Shown here piece after piece: positions 37,934 to 47,263 of a stretch of 64,000 nucleotides of DNA. Origin of the DNA: Bacteroidota bacterium (GTDB lineage: Bacteria > Bacteroidota > Bacteroidia > Chitinophagales > Chitinophagaceae); the NCBI GenBank assembly GCA_018267625.1, contig JAFDYC010000074.1, positions 79,295 through 143,294 of the forward strand. The letters are read 5' to 3'. A program made the translations under genes and the position numbers. Positions within the stretch are counted from its first letter, which is position 1, and the number at the start of each line of letters is the position of its first letter. Under the pieces are notes generated by a model, which had not been told where the DNA came from, did not search any database, and saw nothing but the letters and a program-made list of their open reading frames with translations.

Positions 37934-38425
37934 TCAATGAATGAAGCGCTTGTTTGCCCACGTGAAAAATTCAGTCAGGTTAAACACCAATATTTCTTTG
38001 TTCTGTGCCCGTCCCGATTGGTATTTTTTATGAGAAACGGCCTCTTTCAGCCATTTAATGGCTCCGGGTTTCCACCCGTCACCATCAATCAAAATCATAA
38101 TAGAGTCTTCAGGCATTGCTTCAATGGTGTTGAGATATAGATAAGGCAGCTTTTCGTCAACTGAGCCTGAAACCTGTTGCCATTTACATTCTATCCGAAT
38201 TTTCAAATTATAGACTTGGGAAATGAGCAAGAACTCGGTTTTTCCTTTGTGATCATAGATGGAAGTGAAAGGAGCGTTCTTGAGCAAGATTTACTGGCCA
38301 TATTTTTCTTGGTTATTAATCCAGTCTTTATAATCAACAAAATCAAATCCTTTCCCAATCAGAACTGTTTTTACGGCCTCCTCCAGTTGGTTTCCTGAAA
38401 TATTGCTCTTTGTTCCTTTCTTCAT
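37934..38425 (-). pseudogene. PD-(D/E)XK-type restriction nuclease, interrupted by an in-frame stop
   Basis: One reading frame from ATG 38425 to the stop at 37934-37936 would encode about 163 aa. It is split by a TAA at 38293-38291. The first part starts MKKGTKSNISGNQLEEAVKT and ends QEKYGQ. The second resumes directly with ILLKNAPFTSIYDHKGKTEF and carries RIECKWQQVSGSVDEK, a PD-(D/E)XK core, plus ILIDGDGWKPGAIKWL. The two parts read as one nuclease, and a tyrosine codon (TAT/TAC) changed to TAA is the simplest cause. The ATG overlaps the methyltransferase stop by 4 bases, so this was a coupled restriction partner. A sequencing error is possible. A C-terminal fragment starting at TTG 38287 is unlikely to be active, as it lacks the N-terminal helix. 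Confidence 0.75.
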
Positions 38426-39411
38426 GAACATGGATAATTTGTAACAATAATCTCATTGATTGCGCCTCTTTTTGAAGCGTCTGAATTAATCATCCTTTTT
38501 GCAGGTATTCTATGAATGATAAAGCCATCATATAACTCATCAAAGAAATGGTCAAGAGGGTTGTTATTCTTTGGGTCAGAATTGCTGAGCATTAGCTGGA
38601 TTCCTGATTGGTCTAATTTCCGAAATAAGCTTGCTAGTTGAATTTGTTCCAAATCGGCAAAACGGCTTTTACTGTAGGAATTAAAGTTGGCTGTTTTGCT
38701 GATGGGGCGATATGGAGGATCTAAATACACAAAAGAGTTGTCTGTTATGTAGTGTGTGACCTCTTTGAAATCAGCAATTTTTATTTCGGCAATTTGCAAT
38801 ATTTGATGTACTGCCAGTAAGTTTTGTTCATCGTAGATTTTTGGATTATTATAATCTCCTGCCGGGGCGTTGAATGCTCCGCTCGCATTCACCCGGTAAA
38901 GGCCGTTAAAACAAGTCCTATTCAAAAAAATAAGCTGGGCAGCTCTGGGAAGCCACTCTTCTGAGTAATGTTCATAGTCTATGCTGAAACGTTGGAGATT
39001 ATAGCTGCTTCTCTGTTCGTAATAAAATTCTTGCCGTTTTTTTTTGTCAAGCTTTAAATAATTCTTTTGATAGCTGTCTAGATATTCCAGCAATTTCGAA
39101 ACGTCATTTTGAATGACTTGATACGTCAGGATGAGTTCCTCATTGATGTCAAAAAGAAATGCACGCTCAATATTGTATCGTTGAGCTACATCAAAAAAAA
39201 CGGCTCCGCTTCCTAAAAAGGGTTCATAATAGGTTTTGAGCATCCCTTGCTTAAGTTGCTTGGGGTAATATTTTTTGAATTGATTCAGTAATTGCCCTTT
39301 CCCTCCCGCCCATTTCAAAAATGGCTTAGCCGTTCCGGGGGAGCGATCAAAAAGGGAAACGGATTGGGAATTGCCCCTTTCCTCAGTCAGAAAATCAGAT
39401 TTGAATGACAT
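38422..39411 (-). CDS. D12-class DNA adenine-N6 methyltransferase
   Basis: A 329-aa DNA methyltransferase of the Dam/DpnM (D12, alpha) type. The AdoMet motif FLKWAGGKGQLL (about 31-42) is followed by YYEPFLGSGAVFF (motif I) and the catalytic VYLDPPYRPIS (about 228-238), the latter after a target-recognition region. It methylates adenine in a short site; the specificity (GATC is common in the class) cannot be read here. The ATG at 39411 was chosen over a GTG at 39441. It lies upstream of and overlaps the broken nuclease gene. The pair is visibly more A/T-rich than dnaG and the thioredoxin-like gene around it, which suggests horizontal gain as a small type II system. Confidence 0.93.
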   Translation of the reverse strand: MSFKSDFLTEERGNSQSVSLFDRSPGTAKPFLKWAGGKGQLLNQFKKYYPKQLKQGMLKTYYEPFLGSGAVFFDVAQRYNIERAFLFDINEELILTYQVIQNDVSKLLEYLDSYQKNYLKLDKKKRQEFYYEQRSSYNLQRFSIDYEHYSEEWLPRAAQLIFLNRTCFNGLYRVNASGAFNAPAGDYNNPKIYDEQNLLAVHQILQIAEIKIADFKEVTHYITDNSFVYLDPPYRPISKTANFNSYSKSRFADLEQIQLASLFRKLDQSGIQLMLSNSDPKNNNPLDHFFDELYDGFIIHRIPAKRMINSDASKRGAINEIIVTNYPCS

Positions 39412-39492
39412 GGTATCGTGTTTTATGCTTCTGTATCGCACATCTACATTCTTGTAATCCCGATAAATATTAATCTCTGATTCCGCATCAGC

Positions 39493-40029
39493 CTACTGTA
39501 TATACGGCTTCAGGCTGTCCACCCGGTTGATACCATTGAACGTGCGGATGAGCTTCCGGTCTTTATCGTAGATGTTGATTTGCGGCAGCATTTCATAAGT
39601 GAAGGTCTGCTTAATGAAATCCGCGCTGTCAATGCCGGTAATGAGGGAGGGAAACTGCGTATAGTGAGTGTTTTTGTCGAAGTATTCGAGATAAGGACCC
39701 ATCATCGAAGCAGCCATCAGCACAATCTTCGAACGATGAAACAAGCCAATGGATTTTTCTAAATCCCGGGTCATGTCTTCGCAATGCTCGCAGGTCGGGT
39801 TGAAGAGCATTACGAAGAGATTGGCATCATTGTGTAAATCCTTATCTGTTATCACTTTATTTTCTGCTGTCACCAGCCGTATGGAAGGCATCGGCGCACC
39901 GATTTTGCGAAAATCCATCGTATCAGTTGTTCCCCCTTGTGGTACAGACTCCTTTTTTGCCTGGGGCCTAAAGGCCCATACAGGTAAGGAACAGATCAGC
40001 AGCAAGGCCAGAATTGATTTACGTTGCAT
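39493..40029 (-). CDS. Exported thioredoxin-fold protein
   Basis: A 178-aa TlpA/AhpC-like protein. The start at MQRKSILALLLICSLPVWA gives a signal peptide; 42 in-frame codons upstream overlap the leader of rarA. The redox motif is FNPTCEHCEDM with C80 and C83 (CEHC), and the cis-Pro region is YEMLPQINIYDKD. It probably acts as a periplasmic thiol-disulfide oxidoreductase. The partner is unknown. Confidence 0.88.
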   Translation of the reverse strand: MQRKSILALLLICSLPVWAFRPQAKKESVPQGGTTDTMDFRKIGAPMPSIRLVTAENKVITDKDLHNDANLFVMLFNPTCEHCEDMTRDLEKSIGLFHRSKIVLMAASMMGPYLEYFDKNTHYTQFPSLITGIDSADFIKQTFTYEMLPQINIYDKDRKLIRTFNGINRVDSLKPYIQ

Positions 40030-40080
40030 CGGGCTAAAGTACGCCGATAGGCGAAGCTCTTTTTTCAAAAACACACCGTA

Positions 40081-41349
40081 ATGCATACACCCGTCAAGCC
40101 GCTCGCTGAACGAATGCGCCCGCGCAGCCTGGACGATTTCATCGGTCAGGAACACCTTGTGGGGCCGGGCAAGGTGTTGCGGGGCATGTTGGCCAGTGAG
40201 CAGCTCAGCTCCATGATTTTCTGGGGGCCTCCGGGCGTGGGCAAGACCACCCTGGCTATGATTTTAGCGCAGGCACAAGCCCGGCCCTTTTTCACGCTCA
40301 GCGCCATTGATAGCGGGGTAAAAGAGGTGCGCCAAGTGATTGCACAGGCACAGCAAGCGGGCGGTGCAGTGTTGTTTATTGATGAAATCCACCGCTTCAA
40401 CAAAGCACAACAAGACAGCCTCCTGGGAGCCGTGGAGCGGGGTATCATCACGCTCATAGGAGCCACTACCGAAAACCCTTCGTTCGAAGTCATCGCTGCA
40501 TTGCTGAGTCGCTGCCAGGTCTATGTTCTGAAGGCTTTGGGAGTAGCGGAATTGAAGACGGTTGTGGAACAGGCACTGGCGCACGATGAACTATTGCGCA
40601 GCCGTCATATCGAAGTACAGGAATGGGAAGCATTGTTGCAACTAAGTGGCGGCGATGCCCGGCGTTTGCTGAACCTGCTCGAACTGAGTGCCCAAAGCCT
40701 GAGCCCAGGTGCACATGCCATCACCAATGCCTTGGTACAGCAAACAATCCAAAGCAAACAATCCCTTTATGATAAAGCAGGCGAACAGCACTACGACATC
40801 ATTTCTGCCTTTATAAAGTCCATGCGCGGCTCCGACCCGAATGCTGCAGTCTATTGGCTGGCCCGCATGGTGGAAGGCGGTGAAGACCCGAAATTTATTG
40901 CTCGTCGCATGGTGATATTTTCTTCAGAAGACATCGGCAATGCCAACCCGAATGCCTTGCTGCTGGCTACTTCCACCTTCCAGGCAGTGCAGCTCATCGG
41001 CTGGCCGGAAAGCAGGATTATTCTCTCGCAATGCGCGGTCTATTTAGCATCTTCAGCCAAATCGAATGCCTCTTGCCAGGCCATTGATCGGGCGCAGGAA
41101 TTAGTGCGGGCAAAGGGCGACCTGCCGGTACCGCTGCATATCCGCAATGCACCAACCGGCCTGATGAAAAACCTCGGTTATGGTGTAGGTTATCAATACG
41201 CACATTCCTTTGAAGGGAATTTTGTTGTGCAGGAATTTTTGCCTGATGCCATTGCCGGAACCAGGCTGTATGAGCCGGGCGAGAATGCAGCGGAACAAAG
41301 GCTGCGGACCTTCCTGAAAGAGCGTTGGGGCGGGAAATATGGCTACTGA
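40081..41349 (+). CDS. rarA: Replication-associated recombination protein RarA (MgsA)
   Basis: A 422-aa AAA+ ATPase acting at stalled forks. It starts with PLAERMRPRSLDDFIGQEHL. Walker A is GPPGVGKT (49-56), Walker B is [11 protein letters not shown], and sensor 1 is IGATTENPSFEV. The C-terminal tetramerisation domain carries GSDPNAAVYWLARM and SSEDIGNANP. It is divergent from the thioredoxin-like gene. Confidence 0.96.
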   Translation: MHTPVKPLAERMRPRSLDDFIGQEHLVGPGKVLRGMLASEQLSSMIFWGPPGVGKTTLAMILAQAQARPFFTLSAIDSGVKEVRQVIAQAQQAGGAVLFIDEIHRFNKAQQDSLLGAVERGIITLIGATTENPSFEVIAALLSRCQVYVLKALGVAELKTVVEQALAHDELLRSRHIEVQEWEALLQLSGGDARRLLNLLELSAQSLSPGAHAITNALVQQTIQSKQSLYDKAGEQHYDIISAFIKSMRGSDPNAAVYWLARMVEGGEDPKFIARRMVIFSSEDIGNANPNALLLATSTFQAVQLIGWPESRIILSQCAVYLASSAKSNASCQAIDRAQELVRAKGDLPVPLHIRNAPTGLMKNLGYGVGYQYAHSFEGNFVVQEFLPDAIAGTRLYEPGENAAEQRLRTFLKERWGGKYGY

Positions 41350-41407
41350 CAGGCATGGCGGGTTGCCGGGTTTTTACCCGTATCTTTTCCTTAAAAGATT
41401 TCAATAG

Positions 41408-42706
41408 ATGAATACGCTGCTACTGACCATCCTTGCAGCCGTACTTGGGGTGGCTTTCACCTGGTTTTTTTGTCGTGCACGGATGCAGACACTCGCCGCA
41501 TTGCTGGCTCAGTCACAACTTGAAAATGAGAAACTGAATACGGCATTAACTGCGGCACAATCAGCCTGCACTGAATTGTCGAAAGAGAGTGCCAGGCAGG
41601 AAGCAACCCTCAGAGTCAAAGAGGAGCAGTTGGCTGCACAACAAGTTTTCATCGAAACCGCTCGTGCGGATATGGAGCGGGAATTCCGAATCATTGCAGC
41701 CAATACGCTAGAGCAAAATGCCCGCAGCCTTGGAGCACAACAAGAGACCAAACTCACCGATTTACTGCGCCCTTTCCGCGAACAGATTTTGAATTTTCAG
41801 GAGTCAGTTGGTAAACATTTTTTAGAAGAAGGCAAGGAAAAAACATTATTGCAAAAAGAGATTTCGCTGATGCGGGGAAGCAGTGAGTTGCTCAGCCGGC
41901 AGGCGAATAGCCTTAGTGAAGCCCTGCGTGGCAGTACCAAACAGCAGGGTGATTGGGGTGAAGGCATTCTTGAAAAAATATTGGAGCATTGTGGCTTGCA
42001 GGAAGGCATTCATTTCACCATTCAGGCTGCTGCCCGTAGTGAAGAGGGTATCAGGTATCGCCCCGATGTGGTGCTGCATCTGCCCGGTAGCCGCAACTTG
42101 GTGATAGATGCTAAGGTCAGCCTGAATGCCTATTGGGATATGTGCGCCTGCGAGGATGAAGCGGCCAGGGTAGGCTTCCCGCCTAAGATTGTAGCAGCTC
42201 TTCGAAATCATGTAGATGAGTTGCACCGCAGGCCATATCATGAAGTGAGCGGGACACCCGGCTACCTCATCATGTTTGTGCCTGTAGAAGCAGCATACAT
42301 ATGCGCTTTACAGCACGATGGCAGCTTATGGAAATATGCTTACGACAAAAACATACTCATCATTTCCCCCACCAATTTGATTCCCTTTCTGCGTATGGTG
42401 GAAGCGCTATGGGATCGGGAAAAGAAGTATGAACATGCTGAGGCCATCGCCAAACAGGCAGGAGCGCTTTATGATAAACTGGCTGGCTTTGTAGAGACCT
42501 ACCAGAAACTGGGAAATGCCCTGACTGCTGCTCAGAAAAATTATGATGAAAGCTATGGCCAACTGGCTACCGGACGTGGCAATCTGCTGTCGCGGGCTGA
42601 ACAAATGAAAGCGATGGGCATTTCAAACAAAAAATCACTTCCGCAACAAATGGCAGAGCGTGCACAGCTCAATGATGGAATGAATTTTACGGAAGACGTG
42701 TCGTAG
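41408..42706 (+). CDS. rmuC: DNA recombination protein RmuC
   Basis: A 432-aa protein with one N-terminal membrane helix (about 3-22) and a long coiled coil (about 30-185). A conserved nuclease-like domain follows, with KQQGDWGEGILEKILEHCGL, RYRPDVVLHLPGSRNLVIDAKVSLNAY and FVPVEAAY. The family limits certain DNA rearrangements; PD-(D/E)XK-like catalysis has been proposed. It lies 58 bases after rarA, consistent with a recombination/repair pair. Confidence 0.93.
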   Translation: MNTLLLTILAAVLGVAFTWFFCRARMQTLAALLAQSQLENEKLNTALTAAQSACTELSKESARQEATLRVKEEQLAAQQVFIETARADMEREFRIIAANTLEQNARSLGAQQETKLTDLLRPFREQILNFQESVGKHFLEEGKEKTLLQKEISLMRGSSELLSRQANSLSEALRGSTKQQGDWGEGILEKILEHCGLQEGIHFTIQAAARSEEGIRYRPDVVLHLPGSRNLVIDAKVSLNAYWDMCACEDEAARVGFPPKIVAALRNHVDELHRRPYHEVSGTPGYLIMFVPVEAAYICALQHDGSLWKYAYDKNILIISPTNLIPFLRMVEALWDREKKYEHAEAIAKQAGALYDKLAGFVETYQKLGNALTAAQKNYDESYGQLATGRGNLLSRAEQMKAMGISNKKSLPQQMAERAQLNDGMNFTEDVS

Positions 42707-42727
42707 CTCCTTCGATACAATTCCTCG

Positions 42728-44521
42728 TCATTCATCAGTTGCTTCACGGAAAGTCCAGGCTTTAATTGAGCTTATCCATATCGGCGCATCGGAGCCAGGA
42801 TTCCAAAAATGAATACTGGCCGTTTTTGCCGGTCTGGGGATGCGAATATCAATGTGAATATTGCTATCGCCTCCATCGCTCAGGTATCGCTGCACGCGCA
42901 GCATTTGTTCGTTGACCACGTTGCCCTGATGCTTTATCTGAACAATGAATTGAGTCATCTTCCAGGCTGTCCATTCCTTTTGTGCAATCTGAAACCTGGC
43001 TTGTACGCGCAACCAGCCGGCATCGTTATCTGGCAATGAGAAAGTTATTTCCTTCAATCTTGGATTTGCTGCATTTAGGAGCATGCCGGGCCTTTCGTTT
43101 TCAGGCATTGGGTTTTGTCGCCGGTTGCTGTCGGGATCACTTTGATAGACGAGTTGGTAATGGGCGGCTGAGCCACTAAAAATCTCTGTGGCATCTTTCA
43201 ACCTTTCTATTTCGGGTGACACATGCCAACGCCCGACTACCTGCCAGAAATATGCTTTGCTCATTCCATCGGGGTCATAAAGTTTCGCACCTCCATGTGC
43301 CTGAATACTGAACCAGATATTGGCGTATGTCGCCAGAAAAATGAATGGCACCGCAGGGTATAACCATACCTTTTTACGTAGCATAAACTCTATCAGTGAA
43401 GCAACTGGAAACAAGATGATCGGGTAACTCTGAATCATTGCTCTGCCGCCCGTTCCGCCATACCACCAGATATCCCAGGCACTCACGATATAGAGGTTGA
43501 GGGCGAAGAAAAGCAGTACGCCTACCTTATTCTTGCCATGCTTTATGAATGGAATAATGCCTGCAAAACACAGCATCATCATCGGGGTGTAGGTAAGCCA
43601 GCCACTGCGATAGCTGAATAGGTATTCATGCAAATGTGGGCGCAGCCAGGAAAAGCCTTTTTCTGCATAGCTATACACCAGCCAGTGCCCGCTCACATAT
43701 TTCCAATAGAAGAGCTGAATGGAGCCAACCATTGCCAGGCACATTATGGCCAGGATGAGTTTGGAGACTTGCTTGTAGTATAGCTGAAAACGGGTGCGGA
43801 TGCTGTGCCAGGACAAGCCTTCAAGTCCCCACAGCAGTGGGATGAGTACAGCAATTATTTCTGAAGGGCGAACTAATACGGCCAGCCCGCATAATAAGCC
43901 GATTGCCACGGCATATTTCGTTTCGAATCGGAGGTAAAAATTTCGACTGGCTAAGATGATAAACACATAAATCGTGAACAGCCAATTGTGGGTAAGTGCG
44001 CCGTCAATTGCTGTATAATTAAGGTAGTTGCTGCCCAGTACCAGCAACAACAACATCAGTGCACAGACCGTGTCGGAGTAATAATAGCGAAGTAGTTTGC
44101 GGTAATACCAAAGTCCCAGCAAACAGACCAACAGGCTTCCAATCGTGATTGCTATTTGATAAGGCTGGGAGAAACCATCATCCGGGAATCCCATTGGGAC
44201 TGCCAACAGATGGGCAATGGCAAAAAATGGAGTATAAAGAACTGCCATACCGGACGAATAGGTGAGCACATAGCCACCATTTTCAGATGGGAAACCATAA
44301 TTGAACGTGGGCGTGAATTGGTATTGGGCAATGATGCTGTCTGCAAAATGCTCGCCTTTCAAATCATGATAGATAAAGCTGGCCGGCAAGTACCAGTAAT
44401 AACCGCCCACATCCCAGCCGAATGTGCTTTCAGAATGCGTCTGATTAAATCTTGGATAAAATCCTAAACCTGCGAAAAGGATAATAGCTGCACAGACAAA
44501 CCAAGCGATGAGCGACTTCAT
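42728..44521 (-). CDS. Multispanning membrane protein, glycosyltransferase 39-like
   Basis: A 597-aa integral membrane protein with about 11-12 predicted helices in residues 1-430, then a soluble C-terminal beta-rich domain (about 430-597). The first loop, WDVGGYYWYLPASFIYHDL (about 35-53), has acidic residues where lipid-linked sugar mannosyl- or arabinosyltransferases bind their donor. ALTHNWLFTIYVF and RPSEIIAVL are other typical spots. Transfer of a sugar from a polyprenyl phosphate in the envelope is likely but not proven, and neither donor nor acceptor is known. Confidence 0.7.
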   Translation of the reverse strand: MKSLIAWFVCAAIILFAGLGFYPRFNQTHSESTFGWDVGGYYWYLPASFIYHDLKGEHFADSIIAQYQFTPTFNYGFPSENGGYVLTYSSGMAVLYTPFFAIAHLLAVPMGFPDDGFSQPYQIAITIGSLLVCLLGLWYYRKLLRYYYSDTVCALMLLLLVLGSNYLNYTAIDGALTHNWLFTIYVFIILASRNFYLRFETKYAVAIGLLCGLAVLVRPSEIIAVLIPLLWGLEGLSWHSIRTRFQLYYKQVSKLILAIMCLAMVGSIQLFYWKYVSGHWLVYSYAEKGFSWLRPHLHEYLFSYRSGWLTYTPMMMLCFAGIIPFIKHGKNKVGVLLFFALNLYIVSAWDIWWYGGTGGRAMIQSYPIILFPVASLIEFMLRKKVWLYPAVPFIFLATYANIWFSIQAHGGAKLYDPDGMSKAYFWQVVGRWHVSPEIERLKDATEIFSGSAAHYQLVYQSDPDSNRRQNPMPENERPGMLLNAANPRLKEITFSLPDNDAGWLRVQARFQIAQKEWTAWKMTQFIVQIKHQGNVVNEQMLRVQRYLSDGGDSNIHIDIRIPRPAKTASIHFWNPGSDAPIWISSIKAWTFREATDE

Positions 44522-44627
44522 GAAGAATTCAAAATTAGGTAACCTCAGAGAGGGCTACTTTATTATGTACACCTGACCTTATTCCGACATAGAAATCCAA
44601 ACAAAGAAAGCGAACTACTTTTCCGCC

Positions 44628-45848
44628 GTGCTGTTGCGTCACATTCCTTTTCTGAAAGCAGTTGCGCTCTATTCCTTTACGGCCTTTGGCGGGCCACAGG
44701 GGCATTTGGGGATGATGGTGAAAACCTTCGTGCAACGCCGCCATGACGTGACCGAAGAAGAGTTGATAGATTTTAACGCCTTCGCCAATATGCTCCCCGG
44801 CCCCAGCAGCACCCAGACGGTGATGCTCATCGCACTGAAACGGGGAGGGATACCGTTGGCTTTAGTCACACTGGGCCTTTGGATTCTTCCTGCCTTTATC
44901 ATCATGAGCGCCTGCTCGTTTCTGCTGCTTTATATTGATGCAAAGGCACTGAGCAAAAATCTGTTTTCGTTCATCCAGCCCATGTCCGTAGGTTTTGTCA
45001 GCTATGCGGCCATACGCATGATGAAAACCAGTGTGCGCCATGCGGCCACCTGGGCCATCATGGTGGGCAGCCTGGCAGCTACGCTCATTATTCGTTCGCC
45101 CTGGGTCTTCCCTGCAGTACTGATTGCCGCCGGTTCTTTATCCAATATCTCCAACCGGCGCATCCCGGACCGCTTAGAGAAACCGAAGCCCATTCGCTGG
45201 CTCAACCTTTGGCTCTTTGCTGCCCTTTTTATCATCGCAGGCCTTGCTTCGGAATTAGCACGCAGGGGTGCCTGGGAGCATGGCCGGGTGTTTAACCTGT
45301 TTGAAAATTTCTATCGTTTCGGAACCATCGTCTTTGGCGGTGGGCAAGCATTGCTTGCCATGATGCTCTATCAGTTCGTCAACCGCCCCCTTTCCATGGG
45401 GCGTTCCACCTGGCTGTCGGCTGAGCAATTACTGACCGGTTATGGCTTAGTGCAAGCGGTGCCCGGACCGGTGTTTTCCGTGTGCGCCTTTGTAGGCGGA
45501 ATGAGTATGAGCGCATATGGGGCCGGCTGGCAGGTCGCGGGTTGTTTTATCGCAACGATTGCCATTTTCCTGCCCAGCACCTTGTTGATTTTTTTCCTGT
45601 TCCCAGTCTATCACAACCTGCGCCACCATGTCATCATCTTCCGGGCGCTGGAAGGGATTAATGCAGCCGTTGTCGGTATCATTTGGGCTTCGGGCATTGT
45701 GCTGTTGCAAACCATTTCCACACCGCATTTCGATTGGAGCAACCTCGTGGTCATTGCTATCACCTTTTGCCTGCTGCAATTCACGCGCATTCCCGCACCC
45801 TTTATCGTGCTGGGCTGGCTCCTGCTGGGTTGGACGGTGCATTTTTAA
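44628..45848 (+). CDS. chrA: Chromate transporter ChrA family
   Basis: A 406-aa membrane protein with two homologous CHR halves. Half 1 has FTAFGGPQGHLGMM (about 17-30) and FANMLPGPSSTQ. Half 2 repeats them as FGGGQALLAMM and GLVQAVPGPVFS. The family exports chromate in exchange for protons, and some members carry other oxyanions. The start is a GTG at 44628, since no in-frame ATG fits. It is a single gene, convergent with a small secreted-protein gene. Confidence 0.9.
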   Translation: MLLRHIPFLKAVALYSFTAFGGPQGHLGMMVKTFVQRRHDVTEEELIDFNAFANMLPGPSSTQTVMLIALKRGGIPLALVTLGLWILPAFIIMSACSFLLLYIDAKALSKNLFSFIQPMSVGFVSYAAIRMMKTSVRHAATWAIMVGSLAATLIIRSPWVFPAVLIAAGSLSNISNRRIPDRLEKPKPIRWLNLWLFAALFIIAGLASELARRGAWEHGRVFNLFENFYRFGTIVFGGGQALLAMMLYQFVNRPLSMGRSTWLSAEQLLTGYGLVQAVPGPVFSVCAFVGGMSMSAYGAGWQVAGCFIATIAIFLPSTLLIFFLFPVYHNLRHHVIIFRALEGINAAVVGIIWASGIVLLQTISTPHFDWSNLVVIAITFCLLQFTRIPAPFIVLGWLLLGWTVHF

Positions 45849-45954
45849 TGCCCCTCAAGCCTCCGAAAAGTGGAACATGTTTGCTTAGAAAAGTCATTTT
45901 TTACCGGCTGTATTTCTCTGCCCGGTAACGGGGTGCAGCTATTGATAAAAAAAT

Positions 45955-45979
45955 GAGGCTGTCCTTTAGAGACAGCCTC
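45955..45979 (-). terminator. Terminator of the small exported-protein gene
   Basis: A 9-bp stem GAGGCTGTC / GACAGCCTC with a 7-base loop. On the minus strand it is followed by ATTTTTTT. It is the third member of the GGCTGTC hairpin family in this window. Confidence 0.75.
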
Positions 45980-46002
45980 TGATTATACAGCCCCAAATAC
46001 AA

Positions 46003-46398
46003 TTAATGGTATGCAGTTTCGAAGCTTTTAGCCGTTTGTATCAAGTTCGTACCATTAGCGCTCGCGTCCTTGTTGTATTTCATGTAGTCAATGACGATGT
46101 TCTCTAGCTTCAGCATATGCTGATAGCGGGCATCCCGTTCTTTTCCCGACATCAGGGATGCGTCTTGGCGGGTATAGCCAACCCCCTGGCGCATGATTGC
46201 CAACACGTCATTGGCGCTGACCTCAATGGCTTCTGCATTTTTTTTCTGAATATTTTTTTCAAGCTCTATGACTTTTGCATGAAGTGCCTTTTGGCCTTCT
46301 TTCATGGCAGCATCGTTTTTTGCTTTGGCACCGCCATCGGCAAATGCAAAAGAAAAGCTGGCCAGCAGCAGTGCGGAAAGGAGAAATAACCGTTTCAT
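46003..46398 (-). CDS. Small exported helical protein of unknown function
   Basis: A 131-aa protein. The start at MKRLFLLSALLLASFSFAFA gives a clear signal peptide; the 21 codons before it are untranslated leader. The mature part is helical and charged: AMKEGQKALHAKVIELEKNIQKKNAEAI (residues 30-57), then YTRQDASLMSGKERDARYQHMLKLENIV. There are no cysteines and no heme motif. No family was recognised. It has a strong terminator. Confidence 0.75.
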   Translation of the reverse strand: MKRLFLLSALLLASFSFAFADGGAKAKNDAAMKEGQKALHAKVIELEKNIQKKNAEAIEVSANDVLAIMRQGVGYTRQDASLMSGKERDARYQHMLKLENIVIDYMKYNKDASANGTNLIQTAKSFETAYH

Positions 46399-46531
46399 GA
46401 TTGGTTTCGTTCGGAGTTTGGAGTTAAAAATAGGTGATTTTACAGCGGGTGGCCGCAGCATCAGCCTGGTAAGGAGATAAGACGGCTTCTTTTTTAAAAA
46501 GGTTGGCTCGGGCCCCTGTTAATTTTGTCCC

Positions 46532-47215
46532 ATGCATTTTTCGCGGGGTTTTTGGGCGGTGTTGGGCCTGGTCATCCTTGTGATTTGCCTTGCCTGGTTT
46601 TGGGGGAATCCCTTGAATGCTTCACAACCCGCAAACATGTATCCCGCGCATTTGCGCCGCGAAAATCGTCCTGAAAATCTTCATGCCATTGATTCTGCCC
46701 TGCATCTGCTCCACGATGGAGACCTGGCCTTGCGGACCGGAGCGGATGCTACCAGTGTCATGCTGCGGCAGATGAACCAGCAAGACAAGCGTTATTCTCA
46801 TTGTGGAATTGTCTTTTTCGAACAAGGCTACCCATTTGTGTATCACAGCATCGGCGGTGAAGACAACCCGGATGAACGGCTGCGGCGCGACTCGGCCTCG
46901 TTTTTTTTCAACCCAAAAAGCAATGAACGACTGGGCATTGCCCGCCTGCAGCTTAGCCCTGGGCAGGTAGTCCGGCTGCATCAGATTGTCCGGCGCTATT
47001 GGCTGGCCCGGATACCCTTCGATATGGACTTTGACCTGGCCACGGATGACCGGTTTTACTGTGCCGAATTTGTCTATAAAGCCGTGCGCGAGGCCGCCCG
47101 GGATACCGGCTTTTTCCCCCTTTCTCATCTTCTCAAAAAGACTTATGTAGGCGTTGATGACCTCTACGAAAACCCGCACGCACGGCTCGTTTGCGATGTA
47201 CGTTACTTGCCTTAG
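46532..47215 (+). CDS. YiiX/YebB-like NlpC/P60-family cysteine hydrolase
   Basis: A 227-aa protein with an N-terminal membrane anchor (about 6-25). The papain-like fold is in permuted order: DGDLALRTG, the catalytic His in KRYSHCGIVFF (H90), and the nucleophile Cys in DRFYCAEFVYKAVREA near residue 175. Relatives act on amide bonds in peptidoglycan or lipids. The substrate is not known here. A TAATTTTG (46520-46527) directly before the ATG could drive a nearly leaderless transcript. Confidence 0.85.
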   Translation: MHFSRGFWAVLGLVILVICLAWFWGNPLNASQPANMYPAHLRRENRPENLHAIDSALHLLHDGDLALRTGADATSVMLRQMNQQDKRYSHCGIVFFEQGYPFVYHSIGGEDNPDERLRRDSASFFFNPKSNERLGIARLQLSPGQVVRLHQIVRRYWLARIPFDMDFDLATDDRFYCAEFVYKAVREAARDTGFFPLSHLLKKTYVGVDDLYENPHARLVCDVRYLP

Positions 47216-47220
47216 TTTTG
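47190..47220 (+). promoter_or_regulatory. Bacteroidota-type promoter of the DUF4878 lipoprotein gene
   Basis: TTTG (47190-47193), 19 bases, then TAGTTTTG (47213-47220) match both consensus boxes. The element overlaps the 3' end of the upstream hydrolase gene and lies 43 bases before the ATG at 47264. Confidence 0.6.
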
Positions 47221-47263
47221 CCCCCGCCTGCCCAAATCCTGGCTGGCTTTCTATCCTTTTATT

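Noticed and set aside
40081..41349. Second ruvB-like gene
   Set aside because: The Walker motifs resemble RuvB, but the C-terminal half (GSDPNAAVYWLARM, SSEDIGNANP) is that of RarA/MgsA.
41018..41404. Opposite-strand and alternative-frame ORFs within rarA, the cbb3 cluster and other genes
   Set aside because: They follow the codon pattern of the true gene, have no family features and no starts with ribosome sites.
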